From assembly GCA_017936765.1 (NCBI GenBank), contig JAGBEX010000014.1, positions 186,001 to 250,000 of the forward strand: 64,000 nt of DNA. The letters are read 5' to 3'. Made by a program: the position numbers and the translations under genes. Each line of letters begins with the position of its first letter. Position 1 is the first letter of the stretch. Under the pieces are notes generated by a model. It saw only the letters and a list, made by a program, of their open reading frames with translations. It was not told where the DNA came from and did no database searches. This DNA is from Clostridia bacterium (GTDB lineage: Bacteria > Bacillota > Clostridia > Christensenellales > Aristaeellaceae). Shown piece by piece: positions 25,496-34,196 of the stretch.

Positions 25496-25530
25496 TCATT
25501 TGATCAAATGTAGCATGGAGGTATGGTAGC

Positions 25531-26532
25531 ATGATCGTTATTCTCAAGCAGGAAGCACGGCAGGAGCAGATCGACAAGCTGACAGCGTTTTTCAACAAGA
25601 TGGGTCTGAAGATCCATCTTTCCCAGGGCGAACACTCCACCATCATGGGTCTGGTGGGCGATACCACCCGCATTGACGAGGATATGATCGCCACCCTGGA
25701 CGATGTGGAGGCGGTTCGCCGCATTCAGGAACCCTACAAGAAGGCCAACCGCAAGTTCCACCCGGCGGATTCTGTGATCGACTGCGGCGGCGTGAAGCTG
25801 GGCGGCGGTATGTTCCAGATCATTGCCGGCCCCTGCTCGGTGGAGAGCGAAGAACAGATCATCGGTATTGCCAAGTCGGTAAAGGAAGCAGGCGCTACGC
25901 TGCTGCGCGGCGGCGCCTTCAAGCCTCGCACCTCGCCCTATGCCTTCCAGGGGTTGCATGGCGAGGGCATCCGTCTGCTGTTGGAGGCCAAGAAGGAAAC
26001 AGGCCTTCCCATTGTGACGGAGATCATGGACATCAACCATCTGGATATGTTTGCTGATGTGGATGTGATCCAGGTGGGTGCGCGAAATATGCAGAACTTT
26101 GAGCTGCTGAAGGAGCTGGGCAAGTGCGACAAGCCCATCCTGCTTAAGCGTGGCCTGGCCAATACCCTGCAGGAGCTGCTGATGAGCGCTGAGTACATCA
26201 TGGCGGGCGGCAACGAGAATGTGATCCTGTGCGAGCGCGGCATCCGCACCTTCGAGACGGCCACCCGCAACACCCTTGACCTGAGCTGCGTCCCGGTGCT
26301 GCACGGCCTGACCCACCTGCCGGTGATCATCGACCCCAGCCATGCCACCGGTGTGAGCCGCCTGGTGAAGCCCATGTCTCTGGCTGCGGCGGCTTGCGGC
26401 GCGGACGGTCTGATCATTGAGGTGCATAACGATCCCAAGCACGCCCTGTGCGACGGTGCGCAGTCCCTGACTCCTGCGGAGTTTGCTGATGTGGCAGCCC
26501 GGGTGCAGGCGGTGAGAAACTGTATCTGTTAA
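25531..26532 (+). CDS. aroF: 3-deoxy-7-phosphoheptulonate synthase (DAHP synthase)
   Basis: A 333-residue enzyme that joins phosphoenolpyruvate and erythrose 4-phosphate, the first step to chorismate. Residues 1-about 70 are the ferredoxin-like regulatory domain (MIVILKQEA...) known from Thermotoga-type enzymes as the Tyr/Phe allosteric site. The barrel has AGPCSVES, GGAFKPRTSPYAFQG, LLKRGLANT and IIDPSHATG. TGGAGGT precedes the ATG. Expression appears to be controlled by the upstream attenuator. No other aro gene follows directly. Confidence 0.95.
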   Translation: MIVILKQEARQEQIDKLTAFFNKMGLKIHLSQGEHSTIMGLVGDTTRIDEDMIATLDDVEAVRRIQEPYKKANRKFHPADSVIDCGGVKLGGGMFQIIAGPCSVESEEQIIGIAKSVKEAGATLLRGGAFKPRTSPYAFQGLHGEGIRLLLEAKKETGLPIVTEIMDINHLDMFADVDVIQVGARNMQNFELLKELGKCDKPILLKRGLANTLQELLMSAEYIMAGGNENVILCERGIRTFETATRNTLDLSCVPVLHGLTHLPVIIDPSHATGVSRLVKPMSLAAAACGADGLIIEVHNDPKHALCDGAQSLTPAEFADVAARVQAVRNCIC

Positions 26533-26545
26533 AGGAGGAGTATCC

Positions 26546-27079
26546 GTGGATGAGATGATGCTGGTGGAACCTGGCATGAAATACGCCGAGGAGATCATGG
26601 CCTACCGTCAGGAAATGCTGGATGCGGGCAGCGATATGGATGGCTGCGGCAATCTGCGCCGTTGCGAAAAAGCGCAAGACTGGGTGGATCGAAACGTGGC
26701 GATGAAGCGCGAAGATACGCTGCCCGACAAGGATAAGCTGGTAGTCTCCACGCAGTTTGCCTATGTCCGCAAGCGGGATGGACGCATTCTGGGCATGATC
26801 CAGGTTCGGCATTATCTCAACGACTATCTGCGGGACTACGCCGGGCATATCGGATATTCTGTGCGGCCAAGCGAGCGCCGCAAGGGCGTGGCCACGGCCA
26901 TGCTGCGTGAGGTGTTGCCCTTCTGCAAAAGCATTGGTCTGGACAGGGTGATGATTGCCTGCGAGCCGTGCAATCCCGGCAGCAGAGGCACCATCCTGAA
27001 CAATGGCGGCGAATACTGGCGGACGGTGCATTTCGCGCCAAAGGACATCGACCTGGAGCATTATTGGGTCGCAACATAA
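26546..27079 (+). CDS. GNAT-family N-acetyltransferase
   Basis: A 177-residue protein starting at GTG 26546 after AAAGGAGGAG. The acetyl-CoA motif is visible as GYSVRPSERRKGVATAMLRE, followed by RVMIACEPCNPGSRG. It resembles the YjdJ/YoaP-like GNATs that acetylate small molecules or proteins; the substrate is unknown. It lies 13 bp after aroF and before a terminator, so the two are probably cotranscribed. Confidence 0.85.
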   Translation: MDEMMLVEPGMKYAEEIMAYRQEMLDAGSDMDGCGNLRRCEKAQDWVDRNVAMKREDTLPDKDKLVVSTQFAYVRKRDGRILGMIQVRHYLNDYLRDYAGHIGYSVRPSERRKGVATAMLREVLPFCKSIGLDRVMIACEPCNPGSRGTILNNGGEYWRTVHFAPKDIDLEHYWVAT

Positions 27080-27081
27080 AG

Positions 27082-27113
27082 AAACGACGCTGACGGATAA
27101 GTCAGCGTCGTTT
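27082..27113. terminator. Bidirectional terminator after the GNAT gene
   Basis: A perfect 13-bp stem AAACGACGCTGAC (27082-27094) and GTCAGCGTCGTTT (27101-27113) with a 6-nt loop. TTCTTT follows on plus, and the minus strand also runs into T-rich sequence. Confidence 0.88.
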
Positions 27114-27116
27114 TCT

Positions 27117-28235
27117 TTATGCATTCATTTCCATACAGCGCAGATAACGTCCTTCGCCGGGCGTGTGGCTGGGGTGTGCAACAAGGCCGCATTGCACCAG
27201 CTGCTCGTTGATCTGCCCAAAGAGGATGTGATAGACCTCGTTGGCCAAATCGGCGGGGGCAACGCCGTGGCGGATGGCGGTGAGCTGGGTGCAGGTGGCG
27301 AGTTCCGCAAGGATGGCGCGCAGCTCCGGCAGAAGCAGCGGTGCAGCCAATTCGTCAAGTTGCGTTTGGAAGGCTTCGCATTCGGCGGCGGTGTACACAG
27401 GCACACAGAGACGATGCTGGTCTGTGTAGCCAAAATGCTGGAAGATGGTCAGCCACTCATCGGACAGCGTATGGCCTGCCATGAGACGTTGCCATTGGCG
27501 GCCTGCTTCTTCGCGCAGTTCGGGCAGGGAGGCGGGGAGAAGGGCATCCAGGGGAGTATCCTGCAATGCTGTCTGATTGGTGCTTCGGCAAGTGAACCAG
27601 CGGTAGAAGTCGCGACGCAAGCCGTTGCTGTCGCCGAAGGAGACGAAGGTGCAGCTCTCCGTGCGCAGACGGTTGAAGGAGCAGAGCAGCAGGTCGCTGA
27701 ACTGGTTGAGGGCAGGCGTGTCCTCGTAGAGGATGGTGAGGCAATTGGCACCCGTGGCCAGCGGCTTGCTGGTGATGACCAGGCCGCCTTCCTCCAGATG
27801 GTCGAACATGGATCCGTCCAGCACACCGCCGCAAAGCATATGATACAGATGGCGCTGAGGGGAGAAGTCATCCTGCTTGCTGGCTACAATGGCGTTCAAC
27901 TGGGCGCTGTGCTGCACCAGGATGTCCGCAAGGCGCTGGGCATGGCGGGTGGTCATGTCGGCCAGGGTTTGGCGATCGGCATCAAGGATGATGGGGCAAT
28001 CGAAGTAAAGGCGCCCGCTTTCGCTGCGCAGAACGCCGGTGGTGATGAGATGCGTTGCGGCTTCTGCTTCAGCAGAGGGCAGCTGCGACAGGCTGATGTT
28101 GCCCGGCAAAGCGCTGGCAATGCGGGCGAGCAGGCTATCCGCACTAGGCAACAAAAGAGCCTGCCGGGGGTGGATGATGCTCCCCGGCAGGTCGGTGATA
28201 TCGGTTCCGTCAAAGAAAAACTTGTGGAATTGCAT
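27117..28235 (-). CDS. Protein of unknown function in operon with icd
   Basis: A 372-residue soluble protein that I do not recognise. It has no signal peptide or membrane helix. A central stretch (about 150-215) has alternating beta and alpha character, LVITSKPLATGANCLTILYE then FVSFGDSNGLRRDFYRW. The C-terminal 100 residues look helical and end in GEGRYLRCMEMNA. It starts 3 bp after the icd stop, so it is cotranscribed with isocitrate dehydrogenase. Codon use resembles its neighbours. Confidence 0.7.
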   Translation of the reverse strand: MQFHKFFFDGTDITDLPGSIIHPRQALLLPSADSLLARIASALPGNISLSQLPSAEAEAATHLITTGVLRSESGRLYFDCPIILDADRQTLADMTTRHAQRLADILVQHSAQLNAIVASKQDDFSPQRHLYHMLCGGVLDGSMFDHLEEGGLVITSKPLATGANCLTILYEDTPALNQFSDLLLCSFNRLRTESCTFVSFGDSNGLRRDFYRWFTCRSTNQTALQDTPLDALLPASLPELREEAGRQWQRLMAGHTLSDEWLTIFQHFGYTDQHRLCVPVYTAAECEAFQTQLDELAAPLLLPELRAILAELATCTQLTAIRHGVAPADLANEVYHILFGQINEQLVQCGLVAHPSHTPGEGRYLRCMEMNA

Positions 28236-28238
28236 GGC

Positions 28239-29435
28239 TTAGTTCAGTCGGTCGGCAATGGCCTGCAGGAACTGCTTGGTGTACACGGGGGTGGCTTCAC
28301 CCTCGTACATAATGGCCAGGTCATTGGTCATGATGCCGGACTCGATGGTGTCGATGGTGGCCTTCTCCAGCTTGTCGGCAAAGGCGCACAGGTCGGGTAG
28401 GTTGTCCATTTCGCCGCGCTTGCGCAGGGCGCCGCTCCAGGCAAAGATGGTGGCCACGGGGTTGGTTCCGGTCTGCTCGCCCTTCAGGTGACGGTAGTAG
28501 TGGCGGGTCACGGTGCCGTGGGCAGCCTCGTATTCGTACTTGCCGTCGGGGGAGACCAGCACGCTGGTCATCATGGACAGGGAACCGAAGGCGGTGGCGA
28601 TCATGTCGCTCATCACGTCGCCGTCGTAGTTCTTGCAGGCCCAGATGAAGCCGCCCTTGGAACGCACAACGCGGGCTACGGCATCGTCGATGAGGGTGTA
28701 GAAGTATTCGATGCCGGCGGCCTCGAAGGCGGCCTTGTAGTCCTTGTCGTAGATCTCCTGGAAGATGTCCTTGAAGTTGTGGTCGTAGGTCTTGCTGATG
28801 GTGTCCTTGGTGGAGAACCACAGATCCTGCTTTACACTCAAGGCGTACTGGAAGCAGGCGTGGGCAAAGGAAGCGATGGAGGCATCGATGTTGTGGACGC
28901 CCTGCAGGATGCCGGGTCCCTTAAAGTTGAACACGGTCTGACGGATCTCCTGGCCGTCCTCGCCGGTAAAGACCAGTTCCGCCTTGCCAGCGCCGGGAAC
29001 CTTGATCTCCACATTGCGGTACACATCGCCATAGGCATGACGGGCGATGGTGATGGGCTTTTCCCAGGTGCGGACGGTGGGGGACACGCCCTTGACCAGA
29101 ATGGGGGCGCGGAACACGGTGCCATCCAGCATAGCGCGGATGGTGCCGTTGGGACTCTTCCACATTTCGTGGAGGTTATACTCGGTCATGCGCTGGGCAT
29201 TGGGGGTGATGGTGGCACACTTCACGGCCACGCCATACTTCTTGGTGGCGTTGGCGCTGTCGATGGTCACCTGGTCGCCGGTGGCATCGCGGTTGGGCAG
29301 ACCCAGATCATAATACTCGGTCTTCAGGTCAACAAAGGGGAGAATCAGCATATCCTTGATATCCGCCCAGAGGATGCGGGTCATCTCGTCGCCGTCCATT
29401 TCCACCAGGGGCGTGGTCATCTGAATTTTCTGCAT
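28239..29435 (-). CDS. icd: NADP-dependent isocitrate dehydrogenase (homodimeric, eukaryote-like type)
   Basis: A 398-residue enzyme converting isocitrate to 2-oxoglutarate. Signature segments are [61 protein letters not shown] in outline, and the NADP-binding [11 protein letters not shown]. The ATG at 29435 follows AAAGGAGCG; an upstream extension to 29474 is unlikely. It supplies 2-oxoglutarate and NADPH. It has its own promoter and is cotranscribed with the unknown gene downstream. Confidence 0.95.
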   Translation of the reverse strand: MQKIQMTTPLVEMDGDEMTRILWADIKDMLILPFVDLKTEYYDLGLPNRDATGDQVTIDSANATKKYGVAVKCATITPNAQRMTEYNLHEMWKSPNGTIRAMLDGTVFRAPILVKGVSPTVRTWEKPITIARHAYGDVYRNVEIKVPGAGKAELVFTGEDGQEIRQTVFNFKGPGILQGVHNIDASIASFAHACFQYALSVKQDLWFSTKDTISKTYDHNFKDIFQEIYDKDYKAAFEAAGIEYFYTLIDDAVARVVRSKGGFIWACKNYDGDVMSDMIATAFGSLSMMTSVLVSPDGKYEYEAAHGTVTRHYYRHLKGEQTGTNPVATIFAWSGALRKRGEMDNLPDLCAFADKLEKATIDTIESGIMTNDLAIMYEGEATPVYTKQFLQAIADRLN

Positions 29436-29482
29436 GGGGATCGCTCCTTTAACAGGATAATATTTTGTATACAACGCTTATC

Positions 29483-29511
29483 ATTTTACAAGAGGAAGCC
29501 AAAGGATGCAA
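29483..29511 (-). promoter_or_regulatory. icd promoter
   Basis: Minus-strand TTGCAT (29511-29506) and TAAAAT (29488-29483), 17-bp spacer, about 48 bp before the icd ATG. Confidence 0.65.
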
Positions 29512-29568
29512 GGCTTTGAACAGCAAAAGAACAGCGAAGCGGAAGATTAGAAATTGATAAGAATTCTG

Positions 29569-29604
29569 ATATACCTTGACAGGCGAGGTATATTTGTATA
29601 AAAT
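29569..29604 (+). promoter_or_regulatory. padR promoter with overlapping inverted-repeat operator
   Basis: TTGACA (29576-29581) and TAAAAT (29599-29604) are 17 bp apart. ATATACC (29569-29575) and GGTATAT (29587-29593) form an inverted repeat that brackets the -35 box. This layout fits autorepression by the PadR protein encoded downstream. Confidence 0.7.
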
Positions 29605-29623
29605 GTATATCGGAGGTGAGAAA

Positions 29624-29956
29624 ATGGCATTGACGGCTGATATCCTCAGAGGATATACGGATACCATTATTCTGCGCCAGCTGGCCGATGGGGACAGCTA
29701 TGGCTACCAGATCAACAAGAAGGTGGCGGAAATCAGCGGCGGCGAGTTTGAATTGAAGGAAGCCACGCTGTACACCGCCTTCCGCAGGCTGGAAAACGCA
29801 GGGTTGATCCGCTCCTACTGGGGCGACGAAATGAGCGGCGCACGGCGGCGCTATTACGCCCTGACGGACGACGGGCATGAACGGCTGAGGCAGGACTGCG
29901 AAACCTGGAAGCAGACAAGATCGCTGATCGATCAATTATTGGAGGAAGTACGATGA
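29624..29956 (+). CDS. PadR-family transcriptional regulator
   Basis: A 110-residue winged-helix regulator. Key segments are ILRQLADGDSYGYQINKKV, ELKEATLYTAFRRLENAGLI and RRRYYALTDDGHERL. GGAGGTGAG precedes the ATG. It overlaps the DUF4097 gene by 4 bp (ATGA), the common PadR-DUF4097 pairing. It probably represses its own operon through the inverted repeat at its promoter. Confidence 0.93.
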   Translation: MALTADILRGYTDTIILRQLADGDSYGYQINKKVAEISGGEFELKEATLYTAFRRLENAGLIRSYWGDEMSGARRRYYALTDDGHERLRQDCETWKQTRSLIDQLLEEVR

Positions 29957-31098
29957 ACGCAACGGTTGCACGCATTGTGGAGATCATGTTCCAGAATACC
30001 CAGATGTCCGACGAGGTGCAGGCCCTGAAGGACGAGGTGATGAACAACTGCCAGGAGCGCTATCAGGATATGATCGACCGTGGCATGGATGAAGACGAAG
30101 CTGTTGCTGCGGTGGTGGACAGCTTGAAGGGCATGGAAGAAGTCATCGCCGAGTATCCCAGGAAGGGCGACTATGTGTCCGATTATGATGAGGACGAGGA
30201 TGAGGAGACCGAGCAGGATCTGGTGTTCTCTGCCCAGCAGATCAAGCGGGTGAGCGTTCTGCTGACCTCCGATGACATCAACTTCGAGGCTTCGGATGAT
30301 GAGTACATCCATGTGTATTACGACAAGGAAGATATGCCCAACCTGGTGGTGGTCGCCAACGGCAGCACGCTGAAGATCGAGCGGGACAACAAGGCCGAAG
30401 TGCGGATGGAGAGGAACCAGCCCATGGAGAGCATGGATCAGGAATGGAACAGCTTCTCCGACCTGATGAACGGCATCAAGAAGATGCTGGGCAGCATCAA
30501 GGTGAACTGCCAGTATGGTGGCGGCGGCGAGGTGACCATTGCCCTGCCGCAGGAATATGCCATTGCGGTGGAGATTCGTGCCACCAGCGGTGACGTGGAT
30601 GTGGACGATGTGAACCTCAGCGAAATTCTTGTGGAGACCACCAGCGGCGATGTGAGCATCACCCTGGATGAGGATAAGCAGCCTGCTAGCATCCGGCTGA
30701 AGGGTTCCAGCGGCGATATGGACGTGAATGCCTCCACGTCCCGGCTGACCATCAACACCGTCAGCGGCGATGTGGAATACTATGGCGACTGCCCGGACAT
30801 CAGCGTGACCACCGTCAGCGGCGATGCGGAGATCGACGGAGCGATGCGCCAGGTGAACCTGAAGTCCGTCAGCGGTGACATTGGCCTGCGGGTGGGCAGC
30901 GATACCCTGCAAAACGTGAGCTGCAACACCACCAGCGGCGATTTGACCATTCACCTGCCGGCAAGTTTGCGTGGACAGGTTGGTGTGCGGATGCAGACGG
31001 TGAGCGGCAGCCAGCATAACCGCTATGGCGAGAGCATGGGTGCGCCCCTGGCCTGGGTGAGCGCCCACAGCGTTTCCGGCGACGTGACGGTGTGCTGA
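29953..31098 (+). CDS. DUF4097 beta-strand-repeat protein with DUF1700/HAAS-like N-terminus
   Basis: A 381-residue protein. Residues 1-75 are helical (MIDRGMDEDEAVAAVVDSLKG) like the HAAS/DUF1700 domain that usually precedes membrane helices. The region from about 200 to 380 contains at least eight TSGD or VSGD turns with regular spacing, forming a beta-helix-like array. No membrane segment is visible, so it is likely cytosolic, which is unusual for the family. It is coupled to padR and followed by a small membrane protein. The function is unknown; envelope-stress sensing is often proposed. Confidence 0.82.
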   Translation: MNATVARIVEIMFQNTQMSDEVQALKDEVMNNCQERYQDMIDRGMDEDEAVAAVVDSLKGMEEVIAEYPRKGDYVSDYDEDEDEETEQDLVFSAQQIKRVSVLLTSDDINFEASDDEYIHVYYDKEDMPNLVVVANGSTLKIERDNKAEVRMERNQPMESMDQEWNSFSDLMNGIKKMLGSIKVNCQYGGGGEVTIALPQEYAIAVEIRATSGDVDVDDVNLSEILVETTSGDVSITLDEDKQPASIRLKGSSGDMDVNASTSRLTINTVSGDVEYYGDCPDISVTTVSGDAEIDGAMRQVNLKSVSGDIGLRVGSDTLQNVSCNTTSGDLTIHLPASLRGQVGVRMQTVSGSQHNRYGESMGAPLAWVSAHSVSGDVTVC

Positions 31099-31113
31099 TA
31101 GGGAGGAATGACG

Positions 31114-31383
31114 ATGCAATATATTATCGAGGCTGTCCGGCAGATTCTGCCCGGGCTGGGCTGCGGGTTTCTGATCTATTCTGTGGTGCAGGGCTTTTCG
31201 CAGCCCTGGTGGGGCATTGGACTGCTCTGCTGCATGCTGGGCGTGGTGGTGAACTTCAACCTGATTCCGATTCCCAGCAATCTACGTGCGCGGAACAAGG
31301 TGATGCACGTGCTGGAAAGGCTCCTGCCCTGGGTGACGCTGGTGCTGGTGATCATCACGCTGGTGGTCATCATCCTGCGGTAA
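31114..31383 (+). CDS. Small two- to three-helix membrane protein
   Basis: An 89-residue hydrophobic protein with helices at about 12-50 and 70-88. The ATG at 31114 lies 7 nt after GGGAGG; the ATG at 31108 is too close to it. It ends the padR operon before a strong terminator. No family was recognised. Confidence 0.65.
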   Translation: MQYIIEAVRQILPGLGCGFLIYSVVQGFSQPWWGIGLLCCMLGVVVNFNLIPIPSNLRARNKVMHVLERLLPWVTLVLVIITLVVIILR

Positions 31384-31390
31384 ATATGCA

Positions 31391-31416
31391 AAGTGACCGT
31401 TCGCGGTCACTTTTTT
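31391..31416 (+). terminator. Terminator of the padR operon
   Basis: Stem AAGTGACCG (31391-31399), TTCG tetraloop, CGGTCACTT (31404-31412), then a T-run. Confidence 0.92.
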
Positions 31417-31476
31417 GTATGGATTCCAAGGGGAGTGCGCAATCTATCACCATCCCGAATGATTGTTGGAGGCGTT

Positions 31477-32097
31477 ATGTCGATCGGAATGGTGGTCTTG
31501 ACGGTGGTGGCCGTGCTGATCTTCTTTGGCGTGTTGCAGCGTGTGCTGGACAGGATGCACCTCACAGACAGAATGGCGCTGCTGCTGGTGGCGGCCATGT
31601 TTGTGGGAACGCTGTTGCCCAATGTGGAACTGGGCATGGTGTCGGTGAACATCGGCGGCGCGGTGATTCCCCTGGGTGTATGTGTGTATCTTTTTGTGAA
31701 GGCTGACGAAAGCAAGGAGCGGCTGCGGGCTGTTATCGGTGCGGTGGTGACAGGCGGTGCGGTATATGCCCTGTCTGCTCTTTTGCCGGATGAGCCGGAA
31801 GCAATGTTCATGGATCCCAATCTGCTCTATGGGCTTGTGGGCGGCGCTGTGGCGTGGCTATTGGGCCGCAGCAGGCGGGGGGCGTTCATCTGCGGTGTGG
31901 TGGGTGTGATATTGGCCGATGTGGCCACGGCTGTGGTGAACTGGAGCCAGGGAATTCAACAGCAGCTGGTGCTGGGCGGCGCGGGCATTGCGGACACGGT
32001 GGTGATCAGCGGTGTGCTGGCGGTGCTGCTGGCTGAGCTGGTGGGTGAAGTGGTGGAGCGCATGGTGCGCAGGCGAAAGGAGGGCAGCAAAGCATGA
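31477..32097 (+). CDS. DUF1614-type membrane protein
   Basis: A 206-residue protein with about six membrane helices. Helices are broken by short loops such as DRMHLTDRMALLLVAAMFVG and VSVNIGGAVIPLGVCVYLF. This resembles DUF1614 proteins of spore-formers. GGAGG precedes the ATG at 31477; an extension to 31393 would run into the terminator. The stop overlaps the spoIIP start, so the pair is coupled and may be sporulation-specific. Confidence 0.7.
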   Translation: MSIGMVVLTVVAVLIFFGVLQRVLDRMHLTDRMALLLVAAMFVGTLLPNVELGMVSVNIGGAVIPLGVCVYLFVKADESKERLRAVIGAVVTGGAVYALSALLPDEPEAMFMDPNLLYGLVGGAVAWLLGRSRRGAFICGVVGVILADVATAVVNWSQGIQQQLVLGGAGIADTVVISGVLAVLLAELVGEVVERMVRRRKEGSKA

Positions 32098-33230
32098 GAA
32101 GGCTGCTGGTTGTGTTGCTCCTGCTGCTGCCCCTGACGGCAAGCGCAGAGGAGCAGGTGTGGACGATCGTCACAGCGGATGGAACGCGGCTGACACAGGT
32201 GTGCTACGAGCCGGAGCCTGGCGATGAGTACATTGCCGGGGATAACCAGATGTATGAGATCATCCGCGTGGATGGGGAGACGGCTGTGGCTGCCCAGAAG
32301 GGTAGTGCAGAGCTGCCTGATGTAAGCTGGCTGGATGCAGATGCGGTGCTGCCGGTGAGTGCATTGGGTGAAAAGCTTATCGCGCTGTATTGCACCCATA
32401 GCGATGAGAGCTATGAGCCGTCCGATGGAAGGTACAGCGATGATGAGCGTGGGTCGATCTACCAGATTGCGAAGGCGCTGGGGGATGAACTGGAGGATCA
32501 TGGTGCCAGAGCAGAGGTCGCCGATACGCTGCATCATCCCCACGATGCAGGTGCCTACCGCCGCTCCCGCCAGACAGCGGTGCAGCTGCTGAAATCCATG
32601 CCTGATGCGCTGCTGGACATCCATCGTGACGGTATTCCCGACCCGGATGAGTATGCGGTGAGCATTGGTGGAAAACCGTGTTCAAAGGTGCGTCTGCTGG
32701 TGGGCAGGGGCAACCAGAACATGGAGGTCAACAAGGAATTAGCCCTGAAGATCAAGGCGGTGGCGGATCGGGTCTACCCTGGACTGATCAAGGACATCTA
32801 TATGGGGAAAGGGACGTACAATCAGGATCTGGCACCCCATAGCATCCTGCTGGAATGCGGTACCTACACTCTTGAAAAGGAACGGGTGCTGTCCAGTATG
32901 CCCATGATGGCGGACGTGATCTATCGCACCATGTATGGCGGCGTAACTGGCTCCGCTGGCACCAGCGATGTGCGTGGCAGCAGCCGCGAGCAGGAGGGCA
33001 GCATCACCCAGGGCGAAGAAGACACCCCTGTTGCAGAAAGCAACAAAGGTGCAGGCAGCGGCGTCTTGTGGGTGGTGGGCATTGCGGTGGTGGGAGCCAT
33101 CGCATACGGCATTGTGGCGACGGGTTCTGTGAAGGGCGGCATGAAGAAAGCTGGCCGGAACCTGCATGAAATGACGGGCGGCCTGGTGGGCAAAAAGCCA
33201 GACGATGGCGAAGAACCACCCCACAGCTAA
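32094..33230 (+). CDS. spoIIP: Stage II sporulation protein P-like peptidoglycan hydrolase
   Basis: A 378-residue protein with a signal peptide (1-17). The SpoIIP catalytic region spans about 95-280: IALYCTHSDESYEPSDG, LHHPHDAGAYRRSRQTAVQL, LLDIHRDGIPDPD, and HSILLECGTYTLEKERV. SpoIIP acts with SpoIID to thin septal peptidoglycan during engulfment. The first His of the usual YHTH motif is Cys here. A membrane helix near the C-terminus (about 320-340) follows a Ser/Gly/Glu-rich linker, whereas Bacillus SpoIIP is anchored at the N-terminus. Confidence 0.88.
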   Translation: MRRLLVVLLLLLPLTASAEEQVWTIVTADGTRLTQVCYEPEPGDEYIAGDNQMYEIIRVDGETAVAAQKGSAELPDVSWLDADAVLPVSALGEKLIALYCTHSDESYEPSDGRYSDDERGSIYQIAKALGDELEDHGARAEVADTLHHPHDAGAYRRSRQTAVQLLKSMPDALLDIHRDGIPDPDEYAVSIGGKPCSKVRLLVGRGNQNMEVNKELALKIKAVADRVYPGLIKDIYMGKGTYNQDLAPHSILLECGTYTLEKERVLSSMPMMADVIYRTMYGGVTGSAGTSDVRGSSREQEGSITQGEEDTPVAESNKGAGSGVLWVVGIAVVGAIAYGIVATGSVKGGMKKAGRNLHEMTGGLVGKKPDDGEEPPHS

Positions 33231-33233
33231 AGA

Positions 33234-33263
33234 AAGAGCCGGGCAGGTATCTGTCCGGCTCTT
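33234..33263. terminator. Bidirectional terminator between spoIIP and the nucleoside ABC operon
   Basis: A 13-bp stem AAGAGCCGGGCAG (33234-33246) and CTGTCCGGCTCTT (33251-33263) with one G-U pair. The minus strand continues TCTTTAG. Confidence 0.8.
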
Positions 33264-33269
33264 GATATG

Positions 33270-34196
33270 TTATTGTGCCAGTTTCTTCTTGCGGCGTTCG
33301 GTGCGCCAAACCACCAGCACCATCATCAGCACGGTACCGATGTAGGGGAAGATGGAGGTCAGCGCCGAGGAAATGCCAACGGACTGCAGGCGCATACCCA
33401 GGGCGTCGATGAAGCCGAAGAGCAGCGCTGCCAGGAAAACCTTGGGCGGATTGGCCCGGCCGAAGATCACGCAGGCGAAGGCGATGTAGCCGCGGGAGTT
33501 GGACATGTTCTCGCTGAAGGTGGAAAGGTAGCCCAGCGCCAGGTGCGCGCCAGCCAGGGCAGAGAGCATACCGCAGATCAGCGATGCCAGGTACTGCATC
33601 TTCTCCGGGCTGCGGCCAGCAGAACGCAGGGACTGGGGATGCTCGCCGGAGGCGCGGAGCCAGAAGCCCAGGGGCGTGTGATAGATCAGCAGCCAGCACA
33701 CCAGCACCAGGATCCAGGAGACATACACCAGCAGCGTATTGTTGTTGAGCAGATCACCCAGGATGGGAATGCTGTTCAGCCAATCGGCCGATAGGCGAGG
33801 TAGCGTGGAGAGATTGCCCTCCGGGGCGTGGAAGGTGCCGCTCTGCCCGGTGAGGGTACGCAGCAGGAAGGTGGTCAGACCCATGGCGAAGGTATTCAGC
33901 GCCACGCCGATGATGAACTCGTCGCTCTTAAACTTGATGACGAACACGCCATAGAACAGTCCCAGCAGAAGGCCGATGGTGATGGCGAACACCAATCCCA
34001 TCCACCAGCTGCTGCAGACCCAGCTGCCCATCACAGCGGAGAAGGCACCAATGAGCATCATGCCCTCCACGCCGATGTTGGTCATGCCCACATGGTCGGT
34101 CATCAGGCAGCCCAGGGCGCACAGCACCACGGGGGTGGCGGTGCGCAGGGTGTTTTGCAGAAGGCCGATGTTGAAGATGGTAGAAAGCTCTGTCAT
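33270..34196 (-). CDS. BMP-type ABC transporter permease (nucleoside/simple sugar)
   Basis: A 308-residue permease with about nine membrane helices. The N-terminal TATPVVLCALGCLMTDHVG and NIGVEGMMLIGAFSAVMG are typical of the NupQ/YufQ type. With the other three genes it forms a nucleoside or related importer. The ATG overlaps the upstream permease by 4 bp. Confidence 0.9.
   Translation of the reverse strand: MTELSTIFNIGLLQNTLRTATPVVLCALGCLMTDHVGMTNIGVEGMMLIGAFSAVMGSWVCSSWWMGLVFAITIGLLLGLFYGVFVIKFKSDEFIIGVALNTFAMGLTTFLLRTLTGQSGTFHAPEGNLSTLPRLSADWLNSIPILGDLLNNNTLLVYVSWILVLVCWLLIYHTPLGFWLRASGEHPQSLRSAGRSPEKMQYLASLICGMLSALAGAHLALGYLSTFSENMSNSRGYIAFACVIFGRANPPKVFLAALLFGFIDALGMRLQSVGISSALTSIFPYIGTVLMMVLVVWRTERRKKKLAQ

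Noticed and set aside
25291..25530. T-box riboswitch upstream of DAHP synthase
   Set aside because: No T-box sequence (TGGNACCGCG type) or specifier stem is present. The leader peptide with competing hairpins explains the region better.
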